DNA of 64,000 nt from Paramecium pentaurelia (taxonomy: Eukaryota; Ciliophora; Oligohymenophorea; Peniculida; Parameciidae), in assembly GCA_905183005.1 (NCBI GenBank), contig CAJJDO010000025.1, forward strand, positions 590,667 through 654,666, given 5' to 3'. Position numbers and translations under genes: made by a program. Position 1 is the stretch's first letter, and the number at the start of each line of letters is the position of its first letter. Shown here one piece after another: positions 23,690-37,043 of the stretch. The notes under the pieces are model-generated. The model was not told where the DNA came from. It made no database searches and was given only the letters and a program-made list of their open reading frames with translations.

Positions 23690-26600
23690 TCATTTTATTT
23701 AATATACTGTTCTTCTATCTCCCTATACTAACATTAATTAAGTCTTCAAAGATTCAATTTCAGATGTGTATTAATTTAATTTCTCTTTAAAAGCTTACTG
23801 CAATCCTTTTAAATGAGTTATTTCTTCATCCCTCATCTAACATACAGATTTCCACTTATCAATCTATAAAATATAGTCTTATATATTTGATTCAAAGTTG
23901 TATTCATTTTCAATCTAATATCTAATATCTTATTCTATTGATATCCTCAACTCCTTTTCTAATCTCATTCTAATATCCTATTCAAATTATAATTTCTATT
24001 CATTAAATCTTTATTCCAATTAAACTCTTAAATGATATTGTTCTTTTTTCATCTATTCAATTTATTAATCTTTTGTAACAGCTTATTTTTTTAACTCAAA
24101 AATCTCATACATCAAAGCATCTACATCTACAGATGGTTTAATTTATTGTTATAGTTGTATAATCTACTATTCATATTTAATTCTCATTTCTGATTCTATC
24201 TTTAATTTCTCTTGTTTTTCAATTTATATCTATCTTCTTAATTCATTCAATTCAATATTAAATTTCTCATTTAAAATTCTCACTTCCTGTTCTACTCTTA
24301 TTTTTACATTCTTTTCAAATTAAAACTTTTGTTCATTAATTTCTTGTCTCTCATATTCATACTGTTTATCTTTTTATGCTAATTATTTCTTCAATTCATA
24401 TATTTCATACATTAAAGCATCTACATCTATACTTTTTTGTTTACTTTATAAGTTTTCATACTCTTTCATAATTTCCTAATATTTAAATTAATATTCTTAA
24501 ATTTATTATTATTAGTTTAATTGATCTTTCTTAAAAACATCAATTTATTTAATAAGCATTTCTATTTCTCTCTTCATTACTAGTTCTTAAGATTAATATT
24601 GATTAATTTATGAACTCATTTATTCCATCTATATTTTATAGCCATTAAAATTACTTTGACTACTTTGATATTGCATTCTTAATTAGTTTTTTTCCTTTTC
24701 ACTTTCTTCAAATTTTAATCTAATGAAATCATATTCTTTTCTAAATTAATCTAATTCATTTTTTTAATTGTTTCCCATTTATACTTATTATTTTAAACCT
24801 TATTTTTCTCTTTCTGATTCTTCAAAACTCATTTTCAATTACTAATATTCTGATTTCAATCTTTCTAATTCTAATTTTTGATTACTTGCCATAGTAAGTT
24901 GCTGCCTCAAATTAGAAATCTCTCTATCACTTGATTCCATTTTCATTCTAAGCATTTCATACTCTCTCCTTATACTTTCAGATTCAACTTTTATATTATT
25001 TGTACCTGAAATCTATTATTTTAATAATTGTCTTTCCCTATCAAATTCTTCAATTTTATATTACAATTATGATTTCTCCTGTTCAATTAATATTAATTAT
25101 TATTTCATTTATTAAAATGAAATCAATTATTATCTTAGATTTTCAATTTCATTACGCAATAATAAATTTTCTTTTTCAGATTCTTATAATTTGAATCCTA
25201 TAGAATCATAATCCTTTTTAATTTAATCATTCTAAACTCTTTATTATTATACAACAATTAATTATTATCTTAAATTATCTCTTTCTTTTTCAGAATTTTC
25301 AATTTTTAATTTTGAATTTTATATTTCTCTTTCAAGTTCTGTAATTCTGTATCTAAATTTCTCATACTCTTAAATATTTTATCTTAATTAAATTCTTTCT
25401 CTATCTGCTTCAGCAAATTTAATTTACCATTTTTCTAAATCTTATTTTAACATATCTGATTCCTACTCTATATCCTAATAATCATTAATAGTTGATCTTA
25501 AAAAACTAATTTCACTTTCATATGTTTTACATTTGATAATCCAAGTTTGCATTTCTGATTTCAATGTTTCTAATTCACTATTAATTTATATATTAATCTA
25601 CTTTTTAGATTATATATATTAAGTGTTTATTTCATCATATTTATATCTTAATATCTCATAATCCTTTCTTAAACTTTCATATTCTTAACCCAAACTATTA
25701 TATTTACTTTATAAATCCAAAAATTATGTTTTGTATATATTTAATTCAGCTAATTATTTCTCTAATTATATTATTCGATATTCAAAATCTTTTTTCTCTT
25801 TTTCAATCAATATAAATGAATCTCTTTATTTACCAAATTAATCCAAATTAATTTATAAATCTTAAATTAGGTTATCTTTTTTGTTTAATTCCATTTCTAA
25901 ATATTAAATTTAATCTAAAAGTTCTTTTATCTTAATTCTTAATTGATTACTTTCATTCAAAGAATATTATTATTTTTCTGTTAATGCTTAATGTGCTTAT
26001 AAATCATTTTAAGCTTGATTTAACATAACAATTTATTATTATAGTTTTCCTTCTAATTATTTATATCTATTTTTATATTCATTTAATTCATCAATTAATT
26101 ATTGATTTTATTATCTTAATTTTTCAATTTCATAATTAGCTTATTAACTTTGTTTATTCTCAATTATTATCAATTACTATTTATATTTATCTAAGTCTTG
26201 CTTATTTTTCATATCTAATTATTTATAATATTCCAATTCTTATAATAAAGCATCCAATTCCTATCTTAATTCATCTGCTTCTGATAATTATTTTTATGAA
26301 TTCTTGAATGTAATTTACAAAGCTGTATAATTTTCATTCATTTAATGTAATTACTATCTTAATCTCTACATATCAGCTAATTAATCTTATAATTCTCTAA
26401 CTTATCTTTCTAAATTCATAATCTTTTACTTTTCATTATCTTAATTTGCATTTAATTACCCATTCAATTATTCAATCTAATACTTCTTCTATTCATATTG
26501 ATTCAATAAATTATTATATTTATTTGTCAAATCATTTAATTATCTTTATAATTATTCAACTTACAATTATAATTCATCAATTTTTCTCAAATATTAATCA

Positions 26601-27686
26601 GTTCTCATTTTTTCCTTCTCAGATTATTGTAATTGCATTTACAAATCTCTTAATTTATTAGTAAGTTAACTATTTGCTTATTCCAATTCTACAATAAATT
26701 ACTAATTCTTATTTGATTCATCTTCCAATAACTATCTTTTTCTTGTAACTTATAATTCATTTTAAGCTAATTGTTATTTCAATAACTAAATTTCATGAAG
26801 TAAGGCCTCTCTCTCATCCATCCATTTTTATTAATCTCTTATTAATTAATCCTTTATTTAAATATTTATTGTATTTTTTTAATCAGCTATCATTCTATCA
26901 TGATCCAATCTTACATCATCCAATTATTTTTAATATTACTTTTGCATCATATGTAATTATTAATTTAATTAAGCTATTTGATCTTTCAATAGTTAATTTT
27001 CTGAATTTATTCCTTGATTTGCTCTAGTTATTTGGAGTTGATAGTTTTCTTCTTTAGACATTAAGTCCCTGATCTACATCTCCAATTATCGAATTCTAGC
27101 TAGATTTGCTTAATTTTCTTATAAATAACGGTTTGATTCATCTTATATATATCTAGATTTATCATTAATTGATTTTAATCTATAAATTTCTTATTACAAA
27201 CTTCTTAGATCATTATTCAGAGAGTCTATTGTAGATTTCATCCTTTGATTATCTTGGAGGAGTGATTGTTCTTATGACAAACCTCTTTATTTGATATCAT
27301 TCAAAGCTTAAAGTAACTATTCATTATCTCTCTTTTATTTATCTAAATCAAAATTTAATCTATCTATAACTTGTTTTTATCTCTAAATTTCTTCTTCATA
27401 TTCTTTTATCTATTAATTCATTTGATCTAAAGTCTTTTTCATCTATTAATTATCTCTAAGCAATTACTGGAATTCAGGGACTATAGTTTTATAAGAAATT
27501 TTATGTTACCTTTAGAATTAGCAAAAGATTAAAGCTTTGCAATCTCAGCTTTCAAAATTTCATTTTCTCTTTCAACTTAATTACAATCATGGGCAGATGG
27601 TTATTGCTGATCTTTTTTATTCTTACAGTATGTGCATGGACATGCAAATTAACTTAAGTAAATTATGATTATGTTTACTGCTACAT
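23690..27686 (-). CDS. Giant coiled-coil protein
   Basis: Two short introns near the 5' end (20 nt and 29 nt) leave 1,316 codons and nothing else is needed. MQQQTQSQFTQVNLHVHTQQ opens the protein. From residue ~30 on, it is an almost unbroken alternation of E, K, Q, L and I, so it should form a very long parallel coiled coil. Two near-identical passages, around 24080-24150 and 24380-24450, repeat the phrase VDALMYEI(F/Y)ELKKQ, which shows internal duplication. Proteins of this kind in ciliates are found in basal bodies, striated fibres and the cortex; that placement is inference. There is no motor, kinase or membrane segment. The translation is hard to tell from myosin-tail or golgin-like proteins by composition alone. 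Confidence 0.85.
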
Positions 27687-27770
27687 CTAAGTTGTTATGA
27701 TTATTCGTAAATAAATTATATTTATTAAGAATCGAATTAAAAACTAAGTTAAAGGATATTCAACTTTAAG

Positions 27771-28295
27771 ATGATTAATAAGATATCAAATTTTAAGCCT
27801 TATAAATTAATATAAGAGGAACCTTCAATCAATAAGAAAATTAAGATTGAAGACTAATCAATCACATTACCTTTGAATATTTTCTAATAATTAGTAGAAA
27901 AGGCAAAAGAAGAAAATTAGAAAAAGGAAGATACAAAAAATCTCTTGAGAAACTTTGGTAATGCTTTAAATAGATTTATATTAAATAATGAATAAGCATG
28001 TAAAATAATAACACAATACATTCCAGAAAATAATGTGCCTCATTTCAAGAAGTGGGTTACAAAATAAAAATTAGAAAACTTTGAATAATTTAAACGTATA
28101 TGGACTGTTGATGATGATGTTTACAAAAAAATATTTTCAGAATTATCATTTGAGTTCTATTCTAAATATGCATATTCCTATGTAATGCATTCATAAATGA
28201 GATCAGAATCTACAAAATTAACACATTTAAAGTATATTACTAGATTTTTGGAAGGAATTGTCTCTCCAGATACCTTTTATTATTTTAAAAAGTGA
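27771..28295 (+). CDS. Uncharacterised small protein
   Basis: An intronless frame of 175 codons, MINKISNFKPYKLIQ, ends at TGA 28293-28295. The first ~55 residues are charged. The C-terminal ~100 look globular and mostly helical, with several aromatic residues: FKKWVTKQKLENFEQFKRIW and SFEFYSKYAYSYVMHSQMRS. I see no known motif, signal peptide or membrane segment. It lies 84 bases from the start of the divergent coiled-coil gene, so the two may share a promoter region. Function unknown; the codon use and good residue mix make it a real gene rather than a chance frame. Confidence 0.7.
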
Positions 28296-28337
28296 ATATT
28301 ATTTATGCTAAAATCATTTTATATTATTTTTATCAAA

Positions 28338-28904
28338 ATGTTTAACAACAATTACTAAAGTAAAATATTCTTATAGCCAAAACCAAATGAATTTAGCATA
28401 TTTGATGATTTTGTGTAAAAAGCAAGAAAAATTTGTCGAACTTCATAAAAATCAGTTTCTAAATATAAGGAGAGTTCACTTAGTATCTCAAAATAACTTA
28501 AAACTGAAATTAATTATGATACAATAGAGACAATAAGAAAATCTATATAAAACCCTTAAGTTAAAATGGATAGTTATTTGGATTAATAAATCCATATATC
28601 TCCATTTCGATTTTAATTACCATTAAGATTAGAAAAAACTTAACATTTTTTGTTAGAAAAAAAAAGAATACCAGCTTGTTTAACTTCAAGAAAACTTAAA
28701 TCTAATTTAGAAGGATAAATCCATAAATCTTTATAACTTTCCCAATTTAGAACTATTAAAAATTAAAAATCAGAAACTCCTAATCCTATTTAATAACAAT
28801 AAACCAAATTTTTAATAACAAAGTATTTTTTATCTAAACCTTTGGTATGTATAAAGTCTAATAAAAAGAAAACAGAAAAACCTATTCAAGTAGAACTATT
28901 ATGA
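28338..28904 (+). CDS. Uncharacterised basic protein
   Basis: An intronless frame of 189 codons starting MFNNNYQSKIFLQPKPNEFS. It is rich in K, S, Q and R and lacks a clear globular core, so it is probably disordered or DNA/RNA/microtubule-associated. A short acidic start (NEFSIFDDFV) is followed by basic stretches such as LEKKRIPACLTSRKLKSNLE. No motif is recognised. Only 42 bases separate it from the stop of the gene at 27771-28295 on the same strand, so its promoter must be very short, or the two lie on closely spaced transcripts. Confidence 0.6.
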
Positions 28905-29119
28905 AATTTATTTATATATTGAATCAAAAGTAATATGCAATCTTTTGTATATATTAATTAATAGTGTATTAAATTAAAAATACTGCTAGAATCATGAATT
29001 GTCCAATACTAATTAAATGCTTCCAAATTTTATTTAAAATTAATCTATTTTATGTAAATTTAGTATAATATATTAAAATATCAAATTAATTAAAAACTAT
29101 TTAATATAGATACATTCAA

Positions 29120-32100
29120 TCATAATTAGAATTGTGTATAAAATATTCTAATATTTCTTTCAAAATTGTCATCTAATAAGACAGTCGAGGAGGGTAATAA
29201 CAACATATATCTTCTCACTAATTAATATTCATGTGAATAATATCTATGAAGTATAAAAAATTGTATCAGGAATATTAAAATTTAAAATACTAAAAGGAAT
29301 ACACTTAAACCTATAATTTAATTCATATGTGAATTTGTGGCTTGAAGTAATGCATCTTTTAATGAGCTTACTAATTCAATCAATCCCTTAACCATTATAT
29401 ACATTCCTTCTGCTTCATATTTAAAATATTAGACAATTGATGTGAAATTGTTTAATTCATATGCAACTGTAAAGGCATTTCCTACATATATTAGTGCCTA
29501 TGTGATTCCCATTGTCAAAGCACCTTCAAATGATCGATTACAGTAAAAAGAGTAATCCTTTTATATTGTTTGATTAAAAAAGTCACAAACTGGCTTTTTT
29601 GTTAAATTGGTTAAGGAATCAACAAAAGCTTGAGTTGTTAAATAAGTTTCTTAATCAAAATATTACATCATCATATCAAATTTCTTACAACTTTCAATTC
29701 CATCAAAAAGTCTATTCTACATTCTAGGTTTGTCATTAACATCTAGATAATAAATTGCCCACCAATATAGAAATTACCTCTATGAAAATAACCCTGGTAT
29801 TTTATAACATAAATCTCCAATATATTTATAGATATCTGCTGTACGACCATATTTATCGAGATAATCATTTGTAGACAATTAAATCAATAATGATGAGATG
29901 AAGAATACTGAAAATAAAGCTGATAGAGAAATTAATCCAATTAATGTAGGCATTTAATTGTGTTCTTTATATGATTTCTTTTTCTTACTTTCATGAATTC
30001 CTTAATTTTCTAATTTATATCTTTCAGCCATCATAAATTTTTCTTTTTATTCCAAATCAAATTAATATTTAAACATAACATCAGAATTCTTAGTTAAAAT
30101 GTTGATTAAAATTTTATACCTCTCCATATCTCTATTGATCCAAATAGTTTCAGCATATTTGAATAAGTTTAAAAAGCTATCATATATTTATAGATAACTT
30201 TTATAAAGATAATAGCAACCTACAATTAATAAAAAATCAACAATAAGAAATGGTATCCAAATTCTAGTCCAATTTTCTTAAACTATTTATTTCCTTTATT
30301 TCGTATATTCAAGAATACTGGATGTTAAATTATCAAACTTATCATGTAAATTTAAATAGTTTGCATATGGATAGGCAGTAAAAGCTTGAGACAATAAAGG
30401 AGTTTTCTGTTGATATGCAATCTTAAATTAGTATTAATATTATAATAAAACATTTAAAGATTCTCTAAAAGAAATTGTTTTCTTTTCCATATTTGAAGAA
30501 TTAGTTTTCATAAAAAGTACATCAAAATTTTCATCTGTAAAAAACTCTAAGATATATGGATTGGAGAATTATTCTAAGAAATTTTCTTTCATTACATCAT
30601 AACCTTCTCCTAAATGATTTGCTAACCAATCTCCTAATTAGGTATTTTCACTAGCTGAAATTCTGCCTGTAAACATCTATATAGAATAATAAACAGTTGA
30701 AAATCTCAAAGCTAAGAATATATCAAAAGGAGTCATAAAACTATAACTAAATAAAAGCATATCTACTTCTTAGATAAATCTATTAAAATCTTAGTTGAGA
30801 TTTGTTAATATGATTATACAATATATAATAACTATTATTTAAGATAGAAATAGCAATAAGTTACAATATCTATAAGAACTGGGTCTTAAATTACTTTCCA
30901 TTAATCTATTTATAAGCTCATATTTTTTATAAAATAGTGATTTTTTCAATCCTATTAGAGATGATACTTGAGAAGCAGCATCATCCATTTACTAATTGGC
31001 TTAATTTTTTTGATCAAGTTCAAGTTATAATTATAGTCTAATATTTTCTCTCATTTCTTTATCAATTTTATTAAGATCTACATCATACATTTAATTAACA
31101 TCTTTCATTTAATTTTAAACAGCATCACTTATTTTACTATTTGATTAATCCAAATCTTATATGTCTTAATTAAAAAACCTTTATTAAGTAAAAGATTTGC
31201 TAGTATCTATTAGTTTTCTAATGCTTTGATTTGGATTGACATCACCAATATTCTATTTTTCATCATTTTTATTGATATTTTAAATATCATAAGTCTAATA
31301 TTAGTAATTTTAATTTAATTAAAGTAACTTTGATACAACAACATCTCTATCTTATATGATTTATTATCCATGAAGAATAGCCTATAATTATTAATTAGAA
31401 TATGAATTATCCTGATCTTTCTCTGATATTGATGATGATAATGCAAAAATGTTTAAAGATTATGGTTTGTTTACTCCAGCCTCAGTACAAGAAACAACTA
31501 AATCACTAACTTCGATTTCATTAGCTGTATTNTTGATATGCAATCTTAAATTAGTATTAATATTATAATAAAACATTTAAAGATTCTCTAAAAGAAATTG
31601 TTTTCTTTTCCATATTTGAAGAATTAGTTTTCATAAAAAGTACATCAAAATTTTCATCTGTAAAAAACTCTAAGATATATGGATTGGAGAATTATTCTAA
31701 GAAATTTTCTTTCATTACATCATAACCTTCTCCTAAATGATTTGCTAACCAATCTCCTAATTAGGTATTTTCACTAGCTGAAATTCTGCCTGTAAACATC
31801 TATATAGAATAATAAACAGTTGAAAATCTCAAAGCTAAGAATATATCAAAAGGAGTCATAAAACTATAACTAAATAAAAGCATATCTACTTCTTAGATAA
31901 ATCTATTAAAATCTTAGTTGAGATTTGTTAATATGATTATACAATATATAATAACTATTATTTAAGATAGAAATAGCAATAAGTTACAATATCTATAAGA
32001 ACTGGGTCTTAAATTACTTTCCATTAATCTATTTATAAGCTCATATTTTTTATAAAATAGTGATTTTTTCAATCCTATTAGAGATGATACTTGAGAAGCA

Positions 32101-35100
32101 GCATCATCCATTTACTAATTGGCTTAATTTTTTTGATCAAGTTCAAGTTATAATTATAGTCTAATATTTTCTCTCATTTCTTTATCAATTTTATTAAGAT
32201 CTACATCATACATTTAATTAACATCTTTCATTTAATTTTAAACAGCATCACTTATTTTACTATTTGATTAATCCAAATCTTATATGTCTTAATTAAAAAA
32301 CCTTTATTAAGTAAAAGATTTGCTAGTATCTATTAGTTTTCTAATGCTTTGATTTGGATTGACATCACCAATATTCTATTTTTCATCATTTTTATTGATA
32401 TTTTAAATATCATAAGTCTAATATTAGTAATTTTAATTTAATTAAAGTAACTTTGATACAACAACATCTCTATCTTATATGATTTATTATCCATGAAGAA
32501 TAGCCTATAATTATTAATTAGAATATGAATTATCCTGATCTTTCTCTGATATTGATGATGATAATGCAAAAATGTTTAAAGATTATGGTTTGTTTACTCC
32601 AGCCTCAGTACAAGAAACAACTAAATCACTAACTTCGATTTCATTAGCTGTATTATCAATCTCATTCAATTAAATAGTAAAACCCTTTCCTTCAGTGTTC
32701 ATCATATGAGAAAATGTTTAAGCTAATCTAATATCCTCTATTTCAATTATATAATAAAAGTATCCATATAATTCTCTCTATTGTATTATGATAGTTCCAA
32801 TTAAATTGATTACATTTCCAATATTTTTCCAACTATCATGAATGGATAAGAATGACTTCTATTGAAAAGTTGTAATAGATTTTTTTGTTAAAAGATTAAT
32901 TGGAGTATTATAAAATTTTTATTCTTTTAAGGAAACTTTTAAATCATTAAAGTTAGGAATTATTTAATTAATGTTAACTTAATAAGCATGATTGATTTAT
33001 TTAGAATATTATTTAATTTCATTTTGTTTCCATCCTATTTTTTCAAATAAATTGAAACTAATACCTCCACATTATTCATTTACATCAATTAATATATAAC
33101 AATTAGTTATAGAAACCTCTTCAAAAAATGCAACAAAAGATAAATTGTTAGACTAATTCAAAATTATGTCTATAATCAAATTAAATGGTTTAACAAGTCC
33201 ATTTAATAATTAAAGAAAACTTAATTCAATATTTCTAAAATATTTACTAGTTCCTTCAATAATAAATCTTTATACTAATAGATGATGTTCATTTAATATA
33301 GCTTAAGGTAATAAATTATCAATTGTCTTATACTCTCTCATGCAATCTTCATAACTGATTTACAAAAAATCATAGGCATTATTGCTAAATTAATAAATAT
33401 TCATTGTTTATAAGCCTTCATTTAAATTCATCAACATGTGTACTACATTTTTACCAAATAAATTAATTTTTATGTTTTTTCTCATATTTAATAATTTTTC
33501 ATCAGCTATTGTGCTAAAATTGGCTAATTTAAATGCAGTTAAATAATTATTAAGTAATTCTGATTGGAAGAAACAATTTATTGATTATATTTTTTAACTA
33601 GGAAATTATGAGTATTATTATAATAATTTTTTTTCTAATTTAAAAAATGAATTAGATAAGATTTTTGCATTATTAAATAATTCTAAAGAGTTTTAACTTT
33701 TTTTGTTTATTATAAAATTATAAAACTATAATTTTTATTACAAACATTTCAATACTTAATGTTTAACAGCTTAATTTTATTATTCACTTAATAAATATAA
33801 TTAAATTGCTTCTGCAATCTCTTCCTATTATTTAGTCTATAATTTTAAAAAATTGTTTTATAATTCTATTCTTATATCTTTGCTTATAATTTCTAATTTC
33901 ATCAATGATAACAATGAAAGCATTTAATTTCTAATGTTTAATTTTAGATTTGACTTTAATTCAAGTGAATTCACTGATAATTTTGCTTATACTTTTCTAT
34001 GTTATTATGATCCACTCTATTAAGATGGTAAACTTGGCTGATGATTTTAAGATTAAGAATTTAGATCATTGTGACTTAGAAATCCACGATTGATTGAATT
34101 TTATAAAGATAATAATCGATTACATTCTTGAAATGCAGTAGTTGTGAGACCATAATGATTTAAAGTACTAATATAATAAATCCAATGTTAATCAGATAGA
34201 TCTATTCTTTTCTTGCTCAACTCTTTATTCCATTGTTTTATTTTACTAATTACAAATTTCTTTTGAATAAGATCTGATACATAAAGAACTTTATATGGTT
34301 CATCTGTTTTTTCAGCAATAGTATTACAATAGCAATTAATATCATTACATTTCCTTCTATGATAATTTAATAAAATTGATTATGAGATTTAATTAATAGT
34401 TGATTTTTAATTTTAATGATTATTAATTTGATATGAAATGTATTCAATAATTTTTTTAATACATTTAACTTCAGAGATATTTGTATTTAATTTAAAAAGC
34501 TCTTAATTTCTATAACTTTATCCCACAAAAATAAGAATGGGAATCAATAATAGGCCTAATTGCCAAAATTCTAAGAGGGATGTTGAGATTAATGATAACA
34601 AACTAATTTGTGTAATTAAGGTTAATGTTATATAACCTTCAACAACAATAGTTTTATCCATAAATATATTTATTAATAATGATAGACTAACTATTATAGA
34701 TAATATTCCTTAAGCTATTTAAGCCCTTTCATTATCTTCAATAATACTATATAAAATGACTTATATTAATATAATAATTTCTCTAAAGCAATCTATTTTA
34801 GTAAAATATAATCTTTCATAACCAGTTATACATAAATCCATAGTTGTATTACTGACTGTTAACTTCAATATCTAAAAAAAAATGTTAGCTATTACTGTTA
34901 TAATACTTAATATAACTATCTCAATATCTTTGATGGTATCTGAAGAGGCAAATGATGTAAAAGATAATACTTGAGCAGGTATATATAAATAAACAATAAA
35001 CAATTGAGAGTATAAAGACTTGAAATTTAATATCAACTATTATAAGGAGCTTTAAATAATTATTTGCTGATGTTGATGTGTAGGATGCTTTTTAAACTAA

Positions 35101-35132
35101 TATTCAATTAAGACCTACCCTTGTAAAATCAT
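29120..35132 (-). CDS. TmcB-like multi-pass membrane protein, broken by an assembly duplication
   Basis: A member of the large ciliate TmcB-like/PAS-type membrane protein family. The N-terminal part (35132 to about 34500) holds several membrane helices (SLYSQLFIVYLYIPAQVL, DIEIVILSIITVIANIFFQI, and LGLLLIPILIFVGQSYRNQE), followed by a Cys-rich turn (CNDINCYCN). A long soluble middle and a second membrane part at 30900-29150 (MPTLIGLISLSALFSVFFIS, IIGLSVFLLVFQILIFLIQF) follow. The soluble part probably includes PAS-like folds. As printed, the frame is broken because 1,122 bases are present twice around an N at 31532. Deleting one copy and the N leaves 4,890 bases, exactly 1,630 intronless codons from ATG 35130-35132 to TGA 29120-29122. 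The function of the family is not settled; a signalling receptor or channel-like role is inference. Confidence 0.85.
30410..31531. repeat. Assembly duplication 1, first copy
   Basis: These 1,122 bases are repeated base for base at 31533-32654, with a single N between. Both copies lie inside the TmcB-like gene. Two adjoining contigs that overlap by 1,122 bases and were joined without merging would give exactly this picture. A real tandem repeat would not be expected to be perfect, to be split by an N and to break the frame. Confidence 0.93.
31532..31532. other. Assembly gap (single N)
   Basis: One undetermined base placed exactly at the junction of the two copies of the 1,122-base duplication. 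It marks a scaffold join, not a polymorphism. Confidence 0.95.
31533..32654. repeat. Assembly duplication 1, second copy
   Basis: A perfect copy of 30410-31531. Removing it together with the N restores the reading frame of the surrounding gene. Confidence 0.93.
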
Positions 35133-35618
35133 TAAATCAAAAATGATTATGCTAATAAGTGGGATTAGAAATAGGTATATGTTTTAAATATCAATCATAA
35201 CATTATCAATTAAAAGTAAATCAGGTCTAATGAGATAAATCAGTATGAATTTATTATACATTTTAAGAGAAGAGATGTAGCATGGAAACAGATAGAAAAA
35301 AGCACTTTGCAATTATCCTAAAAAAAGGAAAATATATTTCAGCATTGAGTATATTTTTACACGTTTTTGATGAATGACTAAAAGAATTCTCAAATTAGTT
35401 AGGATGTATTTTCTTAATTAGTTTTGATTTGTTTGATCTTTCATTCTCAATTATTGGCTATATAAATTTGAAATTGAATTATTTTTTAAAAGAATAAAGG
35501 ATTAATTATAAATATATCAAGGTTTGCAGGCCATTAAAAACAACTAAAAAAATATTGAGATGACAAAATACATTATAATATATAAGTAAAATATTTTTCA
35601 GTTATTAATTTGAAATCA
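35133..35618. other. Divergent promoter spacer
   Basis: 486 bases between the start of the TmcB-like gene (minus) and the start of the Q-rich gene (plus). A plus-strand frame from ATG 35282 (METDRKKHFAIILKKGKYIS) is interrupted by TGA at 35375-35377 and continues open after it; it has no recognisable motif. I read the stretch as intergenic. Confidence 0.45.
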
Positions 35619-36962
35619 ATGTATTCGAAATAAAAGAATCAAACAGGAAAGCCTGAATGGATTTCATCATTTGTGGATTAAGATCGTTATAAGTTATCTT
35701 AAGCTGAATTGATGTAAAAGAAAATTAGTTTAATGTCAAAACATCGTATGGAAGCCAAAGATTAATGGTAATAAGTATAGGAAAAGTTGAAAAATAATGT
35801 TATGGATGATGATACTTAAAAAGTTTTGATTTATCAATAAAATAGATTTATCTTACAGCTTTGCATTCTAAGGGTTTAAATAATTCAACTTCAAAAAGAA
35901 AAAATTTAACATAAATGATTGAATGGGAAAAATCAGAAAGAGCTCATTCATAATGTTAATTTAAACCAGATATTCTTGAATAAGCTAAGATGTTACTAAT
36001 GGAAAGTGAAAGAGGACAATAAAATTAAGATCCAAACTTTCTAAATAAAATCAAGTAAGATTTGGAAGAAACAAAATCATTCGTTGCAAAAGTATAATAT
36101 CTTTATTTATTATTCCAAGGCTTAAAGATTGAAGAAACCTGAAAAAATTTTAAAAGCCTAATAGGAAAAATCAGTTGATAAAATCAAATAAGAAATTAAA
36201 AAGTCAACTACTAAATAAAATTAGATTAATGAAGAAAAATGTTAAACCTAAGAAAATTATGGGTTTAATGGAATGAAAAATTTAGATAATGTTATTTCAT
36301 TCTTAGAAAACACTTTAAATTCATAGGAAGTGTAGATTTCATCATTGAAGGAAGAAAACCCTTTTCGTAATGCAGCTTTGACTGATACAAAAACAATTTA
36401 TTCAGAAATTCCTAATCTTTCTGCTAATAATACTTAAAATAAATTTTATTAAAAAGAATAAAATTGTTTTGCTTAATAAAGTATTTTAAATTAAGATGTG
36501 AAACAATAAAATATTTAATATTAAAATAAAGAGAATGATATTATGAATTATAGGATTTCAAAAGATGATTTTAGTAATTTAAATTAATCAGAAATACCCA
36601 AAAATGATATTCCTAAATATGAATAATTTAAAAAAGAAATAATGAAAATAGAAGAATAATAACCTACTCATTCTGTATAACAACGATTGAATTTCGATAA
36701 AGTTCACTTTACTACAAAAAATGAATAATCTTTTGATGATAATATTGATTAATTGAGATAATTGCTTGAATAAACAAGATAAGAATTAAATTAGATGAAT
36801 TTATAAGACTCTAGTATTATGGAATATGATAATAGTCAAAAAGAGATTAATATTTAATTAAATTAAATAGAACCTTTGCAGCAATAACATTTTAATTATT
36901 AAAAGATTCATAGAAAGTATAAGAATTGTGATACTTTTGACATTAATGACCATTTAATGTGA
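35619..36962 (+). CDS. Q-rich coiled-coil protein of unknown function
   Basis: Introns of 23 nt (near 35824) and 28 nt (near 36091) leave 431 codons from ATG 35619-35621 (MYSKQKNQTGKPEWISSF) to TGA 36960-36962. Residues ~1-130 are charged and helical (ESERGQQNQDPNFLNKIKQD). The middle is Q/N/K-rich, and a second coiled-coil stretch follows (IDQLRQLLEQTRQELNQMNL). No enzyme motif, signal peptide or membrane span is seen. It stands just upstream of the SF-assemblin gene on the same strand, with 81 bases between, which suits but does not prove a cytoskeletal role. Confidence 0.75.
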
Positions 36963-37043
36963 ATAATTAATGTATAATTTATAATTGTTTAATTTAATAA
37001 ACAAAATTTTATTAAACAGAAATAAAAATTTATTATTAATTTA

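Noticed and set aside
30410..32654. Real tandem gene duplication within the TmcB-like gene.
   Set aside because: Copies are identical, split by an N and break the frame; collapsing them restores 1,630 codons.
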